The translations under genes and the position numbers were made by a program. 64,000 nt of DNA from contig NZ_VTPU01000004.1 of the NCBI RefSeq assembly GCF_008274785.1, positions 174,882-238,881 on the forward strand, written 5' to 3'. Under the pieces are notes generated by a model. The model was not told where the DNA came from. It saw nothing but the letters and a program-made list of their open reading frames with translations, and made no database searches. The DNA comes from Halomonas eurihalina (GTDB taxonomy: Bacteria > Pseudomonadota > Gammaproteobacteria > Pseudomonadales > Halomonadaceae). Of this stretch, positions 47,352-56,000 are shown in pieces. Numbering within the stretch: position 1 is the stretch's first letter; the number at the start of each line of letters is the position of its first letter.

Positions 47352-48734
47352 ATGCAGTTGCAGATCGAGCCGGATGGAGACAGGCCGCTGGTCCAGCAGG
47401 TGACCGAGGGGCTCCGGGAATGGATCGAGCGACATGAAAGCAGCGGTGTGCGCTTGCCGTCGATCCGGCGCCTGTCCTCGGAACTGAATGTCAGCCGCAA
47501 CATTGTCATCGAAGCCTACGAGCGGCTCGTTGCCCTGGGCTGGGTTCGCTCCCGGCCGGGCTCGGGGTTCTATGTCGCCGAACGTCCCATGGAGGCGGAC
47601 GAGCAGGGCGCACGCAGCGGTATGGCGGACGTGTCGGGCGAGATGTGGAACCAGTTTCAGGACGACGGGAACTCCCTACGGCTGGGATGTGGCTGGCTGC
47701 CCAGCGAGTGGCGGGAGGAAGAGGTCTTCGCCCATGCTGTGCGCCAGGTGACGCGGCATACCTCGAGTGGTCTCTTCGACTACAGTACGCCGCTCGGTTC
47801 GCCGGAGCTGCGCGCCTTGATACAGGAGCGTCTGAGGCGGCTGTCCATCGACGCCGATGCCAACCAGCTGCTCATGACCGGCGGTGCCAGCCAGGCGCTC
47901 GACATCATCGTGCGCTGGCTGCTGCGCCCCGGAGACACCGTCTTCGTCGAGACGCCGGGGTATTACAACCTGTTTGGCCTGTTGCATCTGCAGCGTGTCA
48001 GGATCATTGGGGTGAGGCGCACCGCGGAAGGGCCGGACCCCGAGCACCTCGAGGCATTGCTCGAGCGCTATTCGCCGAAGCTGTTCTTCTGTAATAGTGT
48101 CTTCCACAACCCGACCGGAACCACGCTGAGCCCCGCCGTGGCCCATCGCGTGCTGCAACTGGCCGAGCGGCATGACATGCGGATCGTCGAGGACGATATC
48201 TATGCCGATTTCCAGCACGATCCCACACCCCGGCTGGCCTCCCTGGATGGCATTCGCCGGGTGATCTACGTGGGCAGTTTCTCCAAGAGCCTGTCATGCT
48301 CGTTGCGCGTCGGCTTCATCGCGGCGCCACCCGGCATGCTCAAGCCGCTGGTGGATGTGAAGATGCTGAGCAATATCGCCACCTCGCCGTTCGCCGAGCA
48401 GGTGGTGGCGACCCTGTTGCGCAACGGCGCCTATCGCAAGCTGATGGAACGCTTGAGGGTCAGGCTTGCCGCGCAGATGGCCCGTGCCATGCAACTGGTG
48501 CGTGAGGGCGGTTGGGAAATATATGCCGTGCCCCGGGGCGGCATGTTCCTGTGGGTGCGCCACCCGGACGTCGAGTCGTCCAGCGAACTGGTAGCTCTGG
48601 CGCGTCACCGGGGCATTCGCCTGTCGCCGGGCCATGTCTTCTTGCCTGACGCCGACGATTCGCCCTGGCTGCGGATCAATGTGGCCTACACCAGTGATCC
48701 CGAAGCAGCGGCCTTCCTGCGCGCGCCGCTTTGA
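47352..48734 (+). CDS. MocR-family PLP-dependent transcriptional regulator
   Basis: 460 residues. An N-terminal GntR winged helix (residues about 10-75: RLPSIRRLSSELNVSRNIVIEAYERL and GWVRSRPGSGFYV) is fused to a type-I aminotransferase domain. The PLP lysine is Lys312 in VGSFSKSLSCSLRVG; FFCNSVFHNPTGTT and IVEDDIYADF are the other cofactor blocks. MocR proteins sense an amine or amino acid through PLP and switch a nearby gene. The divergent MFS gene is the obvious target. It ends one base before the convergent rarA stop. Confidence 0.92.
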   Translation: MQLQIEPDGDRPLVQQVTEGLREWIERHESSGVRLPSIRRLSSELNVSRNIVIEAYERLVALGWVRSRPGSGFYVAERPMEADEQGARSGMADVSGEMWNQFQDDGNSLRLGCGWLPSEWREEEVFAHAVRQVTRHTSSGLFDYSTPLGSPELRALIQERLRRLSIDADANQLLMTGGASQALDIIVRWLLRPGDTVFVETPGYYNLFGLLHLQRVRIIGVRRTAEGPDPEHLEALLERYSPKLFFCNSVFHNPTGTTLSPAVAHRVLQLAERHDMRIVEDDIYADFQHDPTPRLASLDGIRRVIYVGSFSKSLSCSLRVGFIAAPPGMLKPLVDVKMLSNIATSPFAEQVVATLLRNGAYRKLMERLRVRLAAQMARAMQLVREGGWEIYAVPRGGMFLWVRHPDVESSSELVALARHRGIRLSPGHVFLPDADDSPWLRINVAYTSDPEAAAFLRAPL

Positions 48735-48735
48735 T

Positions 48736-50076
48736 TCAGCCTTCTCCCCGGTCTGCCGCGTCATCGAGACTGGCTCGCCAGGCCTGCATCTGTTGGAAAC
48801 GCTTTTCCTGACCATATTCGCTGGGTTCGAAGAAGCGCTCGAAGGGTACGTCGTCCGGCCAGCAGTCATGTTGGCTGCCTGCAGGGTAGCCGTTGGGCTC
48901 GTTGTGAGCGTACCGATAGCCCTCGCCGTGGCCGAGGGACTCCATCAACTGGGTCGGCGCATTGCGCAGGTAAGTGGGCACCTCCAGGCGTGGCTGGGCG
49001 GTGACGAACTGCTTGGCGCGCTTCCAGGCTTGGTCGATGGCGTTGCTCTTGGGCGCGACCGACAGGTGGATGGCGGCGTGGGCGATGGCACGCTGGCCTT
49101 CGTAGTCGCCCAGCCGCAGGTAGGCATCCCAGGCGGCCATGGCCAGCGGCAGGGCGCGGGGGTCGGCATTGCCGACATCTTCCGAGGCGATGGCGGTGAG
49201 ACGTCGGATCACGTCCAAGGGGTCCCCGCCGCCTTGCATGAAGCGCGCGATGTAGAGCAGGGCGGCATCCGGGCGTGAGGAGCGCACTGACTTGTGGATC
49301 GCCGACAGCAGGTCGTAGTAGTGATCGCCCTGCTTGTCGAAGGCACTGGCCTGGTGACCGATGATGTCTTCGAGGGCTTCGCGGGGCAGTCGCTCACCGG
49401 TGCCCTCGGGCTCGGTGAAGTCGCAGGCGGTCTCCAGTAATCCCAGGGCGCGGCGGGCATCGCCGGCCGCGGCACGGGCCAGCAGATTGAGCACCTCGTC
49501 ATCCACGGCGATGCGTCGCGCGCCCAGGCCGCGCGTCTCGTCGGCCAGTGCGCGGCGCAACACCTCGACCACGTCGTCATCGGTGAGTGCCTTGAGGACA
49601 TGCACCCTGGCCCGGGATAGCAGGGCCGAGTTGACCTCGAAGGAAGGATTCTCGGTGGTAGCGCCGATCAGCGTCAGCAGGCCGGATTCCACGTGGGGCA
49701 GCAGGGCGTCTTGCTGGCTCTTGTTGAGCCGATGGATCTCGTCGAGAAACAGCAGGGTGCCCTTGTCCTGGCCCTGGGCGACTCTGGCGCGGTCGACGGC
49801 TTCCCGGATGTCCTTGACGCCCGCCATCACCGCCGAGAGGCGCTCCAGATGGGCGCCGGATTCTTCGGCCAGTATCTCCGCCAGGGTGGTTTTGCCGGTG
49901 CCGGGCGGTCCCCACAGGATCATTGAGCGCACCGCGCCGGTCTCGACCATGCGACGCACCGGCTTGTCGGGGCCGACCAGCGCCTGTTGCCCTACATAGT
50001 CGGCGAGACGGCGAGGCCTCATGCGCCAGGCCAGGGGCGCATTCTGGTCGGAAGAGGCTTGCTGGAACAAGTCCAT
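48736..50076 (-). CDS. rarA: Replication-associated recombination protein RarA
   Basis: 446 residues from the ATG at 50076, with AAGGAG upstream. A clamp-loader-like AAA+ ATPase: Walker A WGPPGTGKTTLAEIL, Walker B TLLFLDEIHRLNKSQQDALLPHVE, and the sensor-1 block LIGATTENPSFEVNSALLSR. The C-terminal tetramerisation region has PPNDV-like family features (RYAHNEPNGYPAGSQHDCWPDD). It acts at stalled replication forks with SSB and RecA. It normally follows lolA in the same direction; here it is inverted and 2.7 kb away. Confidence 0.93.
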   Translation of the reverse strand: MDLFQQASSDQNAPLAWRMRPRRLADYVGQQALVGPDKPVRRMVETGAVRSMILWGPPGTGKTTLAEILAEESGAHLERLSAVMAGVKDIREAVDRARVAQGQDKGTLLFLDEIHRLNKSQQDALLPHVESGLLTLIGATTENPSFEVNSALLSRARVHVLKALTDDDVVEVLRRALADETRGLGARRIAVDDEVLNLLARAAAGDARRALGLLETACDFTEPEGTGERLPREALEDIIGHQASAFDKQGDHYYDLLSAIHKSVRSSRPDAALLYIARFMQGGGDPLDVIRRLTAIASEDVGNADPRALPLAMAAWDAYLRLGDYEGQRAIAHAAIHLSVAPKSNAIDQAWKRAKQFVTAQPRLEVPTYLRNAPTQLMESLGHGEGYRYAHNEPNGYPAGSQHDCWPDDVPFERFFEPSEYGQEKRFQQMQAWRASLDDAADRGEG

Positions 50077-50249
50077 GTCTGGCTCCTTGGGGCTGCCGAT
50101 TGAAAACGCGATGGGCGGGAGTGGGCAAAGATGGCATTCAGGGTCTAGCTTGATAATTTCGTTGCCCCGACTTGGGGAACTCATGGCGAGAAGGCGCATC
50201 AAATTCAGGGTGCCTTCCGTCCATGACCGATACAGAGGAGGCCTTCGCT

Positions 50250-50801
50250 ATGCCCATGCTGAACCAACTGCGTCAGGATCATGCCAACATGGCGCGCATG
50301 TTGCACGTTCTGCAGCTTAAGCAGAAGACCCTGGCTGGTGGTGAACGTCCCAACTTCCAGCTGGTGCGCGAAGTCGTGGATTATATCCTCGATTACATGG
50401 ATGGTTTTACCTTGCCACTGGAGGAAATCTGCTCGGAACGCCTGCGCGAGCGTGCCCCGGAGTGTGATGAGGTTACCGAGCGCCTGTCCAGGGATTATCG
50501 TGCGCTCAGGGCTCGGCTCAAGCGGTTGTCCAATGATCTCGACATGATCCTGATGGACGCCGTGGTGCCGATGGACTGCTTCGCCGAGGATCTCAAGGAA
50601 TACCTCGAGGCGCATCGCACGTATCTTCGCGATGAGCGCGAGCAGCTCTTTCCGCTGATTCGTGAACATTTCAACGATGGCGATCTCGAAAACCTCGCCA
50701 AGGCCCTGCCGGCTGGGGCTTCCGCCGAGCTGGAGCGTCTCCAGGCGGCCTATCCGGAGCTCTATGCCGAACTGCGCGATGCACCGGAGCCCGTGACCTG
50801 A
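50250..50801 (+). CDS. Hemerythrin-fold protein lacking most metal ligands
   Basis: 183 residues from the ATG at 50250, with GAGGAGG about 10 nt upstream. Helix patterns match stand-alone bacterial hemerythrin-domain proteins: LRQDHANMARMLHVL, then DYILDYMDGF, RDYRALRARL and YLRDEREQLFPLIREHF. The first ligand His11 is kept. The usual HHPxE is TLPLE here (Thr54-Leu55, Glu58 kept), and the usual later His residues are Tyr83 and Tyr125 (Glu129 kept). It therefore probably does not hold a di-iron site. Function unknown. It is upstream of murI and divergent from rarA. Confidence 0.75.
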   Translation: MPMLNQLRQDHANMARMLHVLQLKQKTLAGGERPNFQLVREVVDYILDYMDGFTLPLEEICSERLRERAPECDEVTERLSRDYRALRARLKRLSNDLDMILMDAVVPMDCFAEDLKEYLEAHRTYLRDEREQLFPLIREHFNDGDLENLAKALPAGASAELERLQAAYPELYAELRDAPEPVT

Positions 50802-50830
50802 GCGCCTTCTGCGTCTGCCTCGCATTAAGG

Positions 50831-50836
50831 TAGAAT
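50831..50836 (+). promoter_or_regulatory. Candidate -10 box of murI
   Basis: TAGAAT lies 30 nt upstream of the leader ORF start. No good -35 box is visible at the proper distance (the best is TTCTGC), so a weak or activated promoter is implied. Inference from position. Confidence 0.35.
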
Positions 50837-50866
50837 GCGTCGCACTTCATGACGAGGCGCGACGCC

Positions 50867-50953
50867 ATGCATCATCATCCGCGACCCCTTGCCTTTGCCA
50901 CCCTTTCGCTCCCCGGTCCGGTCAGGACCGGGGACGACTGGAGCGTGCGCTGA
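50867..50953 (+). CDS. 28-codon leader ORF overlapping the murI start
   Basis: ATG with GAGG 9 nt upstream; the peptide begins MHHHPRPLAF and ends DDWSVR. Its stop TGA and the murI ATG share one base (TGATG), so translation of murI may be coupled to it. A perfect 9-bp hairpin (50911-50933) lies within its codons. It could be a regulatory leader peptide; it could also be chance, as no homologue is known to me. Confidence 0.45.
   Translation: MHHHPRPLAFATLSLPGPVRTGDDWSVR
50911..50933 (+). promoter_or_regulatory. Hairpin just upstream of murI
   Basis: CCCCGGTCC and GGACCGGGG form a perfect 9-bp stem with a GGTCA loop, ending 19 nt before the murI ATG. A ribosome translating the leader ORF would melt it. 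Without that, it would crowd the murI initiation region. Confidence 0.6.
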
Positions 50954-51729
50954 TGGCGGGGCCGATTCTGGTGTTCGACTCCGGTGTTGGAGGCTTGTCG
51001 GTCGTGGCCTCGCTGCGCCGACGACTCCCCGAGGCGGCGCTGGCCTATGCCTGCGACAACGCCATGCTGCCTTATGGCATGCGTGAGGATGGCTGGCTGG
51101 TAGGCCGTATCACCGAGGTCTGCGAGGCGGCGGTGGCGGCTAGTGGTTGTTCCGGGCTGGTGGTGGCCTGCAATACGGCTAGCACCCTGGCCCTCGAGGC
51201 ATTGCGCGAGCGGCTGGCGGTGCCGGTGGTGGGGACCGTGCCGGCGATCAAGCCGGCAGCCGGAATGAGCGAGACCCGCCATATCGGCTTGCTGGCGACC
51301 AGCGCTACCGTGGCGCGGCCCTATACGTCGCGCTTGATTCGCGAGTTTGCCGGCGACTGCCGGGTGACGCGGATTGCCGCCGATCCGCTGGTGACCGAGG
51401 CCGAGCGCTGGGTGGCGGGCGAGCGCCCCGATTCGGATGTCCTGCGCCGGACGCTGTCGCCGATGGCAGAGATGCCCAGCCTGGATACCATGGTGCTGGG
51501 CTGCACTCATTTCCCGCTGCTGCGCGACTGGCTCATCGAACTCGCCCCGCGCCCCGTGCGCTGGGTCGACTCGGGCGATGCCATCGCCCGTCGCGCCGGC
51601 CAGGTGATGGCCGATCACCAGCATCGCCGGGGCAGTGAGACAGGCTGGGTCACGGCGCCCTCAGAGGCGTTGTCCCGGGGGCTTTCCGGATTTGGTTTCG
51701 CCGAGACCCGCCTGTTGCCGCTGAGTTGA
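50953..51729 (+). CDS. murI: Glutamate racemase
   Basis: 258 residues. It makes D-glutamate for peptidoglycan. The two catalytic cysteines are Cys73 (VVACNTAS) and Cys184 (VLGCTHFPLL), with the conserved DSGVGGLSVV at residues 9-18 and His186. Length is at the short end for MurI. No ribosome-binding site of its own is evident (GAGCGTGCGC), consistent with coupling to the overlapping leader ORF. trmA follows 76 nt downstream. Confidence 0.93.
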   Translation: MAGPILVFDSGVGGLSVVASLRRRLPEAALAYACDNAMLPYGMREDGWLVGRITEVCEAAVAASGCSGLVVACNTASTLALEALRERLAVPVVGTVPAIKPAAGMSETRHIGLLATSATVARPYTSRLIREFAGDCRVTRIAADPLVTEAERWVAGERPDSDVLRRTLSPMAEMPSLDTMVLGCTHFPLLRDWLIELAPRPVRWVDSGDAIARRAGQVMADHQHRRGSETGWVTAPSEALSRGLSGFGFAETRLLPLS

Positions 51730-51805
51730 CGCGCCTGAACGCCTCACCCTTGTCGTTGCGCTTTTATCGTTCACAGCTATCCCATTCCGACCATCAGGAG
51801 CCGCC

Positions 51806-52912
51806 GTGGCCATTCCCGTTGTCGATCCTCCCCGTTATGACGAGCAACTCGACGCCAAGCGCGCGTATCTCGTCGAGACCTTCGCTCCCTTCGCCCCGCC
51901 GGCGCTCGAGGTCTATCCATCGCCGGCCAGTCACTACCGTCAGCGTTGCGAGTTCCGCCTCTGGCACGAGGGCGATGATCTCTTCTATGCCATGTTCGAG
52001 GTCGATCCCGACGAGCCCGACAAGAAGCGCGTGGTGCGCCTGGACGACTACCCGGTTGCTGGCCAGCGCATCAACGAGCTGATGCCGCAACTGCTCGATG
52101 CGATGCGCGACCGGCCGGTGCTGCGTCGGAAGTTGTTTCAGGTGGAATTTCTCACCACGCTGTCCGGTGAGGCGCTGGTTACCCTGATCTATCATCGCCA
52201 GCTCGACGAGGCCTGGGACGAGGCCGCGCGCGAGCTCGAGCGGGCGCTCGACATCATGATCATTGGGCGTGCCCGCAAGCAGCGCCGGGTCCTGACCCAG
52301 GACCATGTTTGGGAGTGCCTGGAGGTCGATGGTCGCCGCCTGCATTACCAGCAGGTCGAGAACAGTTTCACTCAGCCCAATGCCGAGATCTGTCGCGCCA
52401 TGCTCGCCTGGGCAAGAGACGTCACCGCCGGCAGCCAGCAACGCGACCTGGTCGAACTGTATTGTGGCAATGCCAACTTCACGGTGGCCCTGGCCGATAA
52501 CTTCCGGCGTGTTCTGGCCACCGAGATATCGCGTACCTCAGTGGCCAGTGCACGGGAGAATCTTGAAGCCAATGGCATCGACAACGTGACGGTGGGACGC
52601 ATGTCCGCCGAGGAATTCACCCAGGCGCTCAAGGGCGAAAAGGGCGGCCGGCGTGTCGAGGCCTGGGCGCTCGACGAGTACGACTTTTCCACGGTGCTGG
52701 TGGACCCGCCCCGAGCCGGATTGGACGAGCCAAGCTGTCGCCAACTGAGCGAGTACGAGCGTATCGTCTATATTTCATGCAATCCGGATACGTTGGCGCA
52801 CAACCTGGAAACGTTGACACAGACACACGATGTGACGCGCTTTGCGCTTTTCGATCAGTTTCCCTGGACCCATCATTGCGAATGCGGGGTGTTGCTGGAG
52901 CGACGAGCCTGA
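51806..52912 (+). CDS. trmA: tRNA (uracil-5-)-methyltransferase TrmA
   Basis: 368 residues, matching E. coli TrmA in length. It methylates U54 of the T-loop in tRNA using S-adenosylmethionine. The SAM-binding motif is VELYCGNANFTVALADNF; the DPPRAGLDE block and the catalytic cysteine in IVYISCNPDTLAHNL are present, and the general-base glutamate lies in HCECGVLLERR at the end. It lacks the TRAM domain and iron-sulfur cysteines of RumA, as TrmA does. Likely co-transcribed with murI. Confidence 0.94.
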   Translation: MAIPVVDPPRYDEQLDAKRAYLVETFAPFAPPALEVYPSPASHYRQRCEFRLWHEGDDLFYAMFEVDPDEPDKKRVVRLDDYPVAGQRINELMPQLLDAMRDRPVLRRKLFQVEFLTTLSGEALVTLIYHRQLDEAWDEAARELERALDIMIIGRARKQRRVLTQDHVWECLEVDGRRLHYQQVENSFTQPNAEICRAMLAWARDVTAGSQQRDLVELYCGNANFTVALADNFRRVLATEISRTSVASARENLEANGIDNVTVGRMSAEEFTQALKGEKGGRRVEAWALDEYDFSTVLVDPPRAGLDEPSCRQLSEYERIVYISCNPDTLAHNLETLTQTHDVTRFALFDQFPWTHHCECGVLLERRA

Positions 52913-53091
52913 TTGCGACCTTCGTATGGCATGCGCCGGCGATGTCAAGGCCCAATGCGCAACTGACATGCACCATGAGCAAAGGGGCATGTTGCTGGGG
53001 ATGAGGCGTCGATTGGCGTAACCTCCCGGGGCAGGAGAGTGAGTGAAAGCTCCCGCAACCTTATATGTACATTCGGCAGTCGAGGTGATTG

Positions 53092-56000
53092 ATGCTACAC
53101 GTCGCACAGGAGGAGACCCGTCTGGATCTTCTCAAGCAGCTCAAGGAACGGCTGCAAAGCCGTCTGGACAAGGACAAGGCCGTCGAGGTCGACACCTTCG
53201 CTCACCTCTTCTATGCCGCCGTACCTCTGGAGGACCTGGCCGACCGACGTCTGGACGATCTCTACGGCGCGACCCTGTCGGTGTGGCACTTCATCCAGCA
53301 ATTCGACCCCAGCACTCCCAAGGTTCGGGTCCTCAACCCGGACTTCGAGGAGCACGGCTGGCAGTCTACCCATACCTTCATTGCCGTGCTCCACGAGGAC
53401 ATGCCGTTTCTCGTCGATTCGGTACGCGTGGAGCTCAATCGCCGGGGCATGACCGTTCATGCCATTCATAACGCCGTGATGGCGGTGGGCCGCGACGACG
53501 AGCACCGTCTGGAGCGCGTCGCATCACCGGAAGACGCCGATGCGCCGGAGTCCCGCGAGTCGCTGATCGCCATCGAGGTGGATCGACATTCCAACCCGGC
53601 CGAACTCGAGGAAATCGAAGCCAGCCTGCTGGAGGTCTTGCGCGAGGTGCGGACCGCGGTGAACGACTTCGACCCCATGCGTGAGCGGGCCCGGGCGGCC
53701 ATTGAAGAACTCGAGGCCATGCGGCCGGCGCAGGTCGATCCGGCGGATCACCGTGAGGCCATTGAGTTCCTGCAGTGGCTGCTCCATGACAATTTCACGT
53801 TCCTGGGCTATGACGAGTACCAGGTGCGCGAGGAACAGGGCCGTCAGCACCTCGACAAGGTCGAGAACAGCGAGCTCGGGGTCTTCCGCCTGGATCAGCC
53901 GCGCTATCGCGAGCGTATCCGCACCGACCTCGGCGTCGAGGACGATCACTACGTGCCGATGCCGCAACTGATGTCGTTCGCCAAGAGTGCCCATCACGCC
54001 AGGATCCACCGCCCCACCTATCCCGACTACATTTCCATCGATCGCTATGACGATCAGGGGCGGGTGATCGGCGAGCGTCGCTTCCTTGGCATGTTCACCG
54101 CCACGGTCTACAATGAATCGCCGCGCAACGTACCGATCCTGCGTCGTAAGCTGCAGGCGGTGATGGATATCGCAGGTTTCAGTCCCAAGGGCCACAACGG
54201 CAAGCAGTTGCTGCAGATCCTCGAGGTCTATCCGCGCGATGACCTCTTCCAGATCGATGTCGAGGAACTGGCGCAGACGGCGCTGGGAATCCTCGACATC
54301 CGCGAGCGCCGTCGCGTGCGCTTGTTCATTCGCGAGGATACCTTCGGCAAATTCTATTCCTGTCTGGTGTTCGTACCGCGCGATGTCTTTTCCACCGAGC
54401 TGAGGGTGCGCCTGCAGGAGCTGCTCTGCGAGGAGCTCGACGCTACCTTCGGCGATTTCAACACCTATCTCTCCGAGTCGGTGCTGGCGCGTATCCAGTT
54501 CATTCTGCGCTTCAATGGTGAGCGGCCGGCTGAATACGACATCAAGCGACTGGAGGAGAAGCTGGTCAAGCTGGCCCGCAACTGGCGCGACGACCTGCTC
54601 AACGCCTCCATCGAAGGGTTCGGTGAAGAAAACGCCAACCTGTTAATGAGCCGCTTTCGCAATGCCTTTCCGGCCAGTTACCGCGAGGACTTTAACGCTC
54701 GTACCGCGGTCTACGACCTGCAGCATATCGGCGAACTCGACGAGGGCGCGCCGCTGGCGCTGTCGCTGTATCGCTTGATCGAGGAAGAGGGCAGCGGCGT
54801 CAATCTCAAGCTGTTCCACCGAGGCGTACCAATCCCGCTCTCCGATGTCCTGCCGATGATGGAGAACCTGGGACTGCGGGTTATCGGCGAGCGGCCCTAC
54901 GAGGTACAGGCCAGCGACGAATCCTACTGGATTCACGACTTCAACCTGGAGCACCACACCAGTGTGGAAATGAATCTCCAGGAGATGCGCGGCCCCTTCA
55001 TCGAAGCCTTCCAGCGGATCTGGGCGGGGGAGGCCGACAACGACGCCTTCAACCGGTTGATCATCGGCGCCAATCTTGACTGGCGCGAGGTGGCGATGCT
55101 GCGTGCCTACGCGCGCTACCTGAAGCAGATTCGTTTCGGCATGTCTCAGGACTACATCGCCACCACCCTGGGCAGCCACCCCGAGATCACCCGCGAACTG
55201 GTCTCGTTGTTCGAACTGCGCTTCGATCCGGCCGAGCGCCCTGGCGAGGGAGATATCGAGGAATGCGAAGCGCGCATCCTGGCGTTGCTCGACGAGGTGC
55301 CAAGCCTCAATGACGACCAGTTGCTGCGCCGCTACATGGAACTGATCAAGGCGACCCTGCGCACCAACTACTACCAGCGTACCGAGGAGGGGCGCTACAA
55401 GGACTACCTCGCCATCAAACTGGAACCCTCTCGGGTTTCCGGCATGCCCAAGCCGCGTCCGGCCTACGAGATATTCGTCTGCTCGCCGCGCGTCGAGGGC
55501 GTGCACCTGCGTGGCGGCAAGGTCGCACGAGGCGGACTTCGCTGGTCCGATCGTCACGAGGATTTCCGCACCGAAGTGCTCGGGTTGGTCAAGGCCCAGC
55601 AGGTCAAGAATGCGGTGATCGTGCCGATGGGCGCCAAGGGCGGCTTCGTCTGCAAGCGCATGCCCGAGGGCGCAGATCGCGAGACGACACAGAAGGAAGG
55701 CATCGCCTGTTACCAGACGTTCATTCGCGCGCTGCTGGATGTCACCGACAACCTGGCCGGTGGCGAGGTCGTGCCGCCGCGTGATGTGGTGCGTCACGAC
55801 GATAACGACCCTTACCTGGTGGTGGCTGCCGACAAGGGCACGGCGACCTTCTCCGATATCGCCAACGAGATTTCTACCGAATACGGGCACTGGCTGGGTG
55901 ATGCCTTCGCCTCCGGGGGTGCCAACGGCTATGACCACAAGAAGATGGCGATCACCGCCAAGGGTGCCTGGGAGTCGGTCAAGCGCCACTTCCGTGGCCT

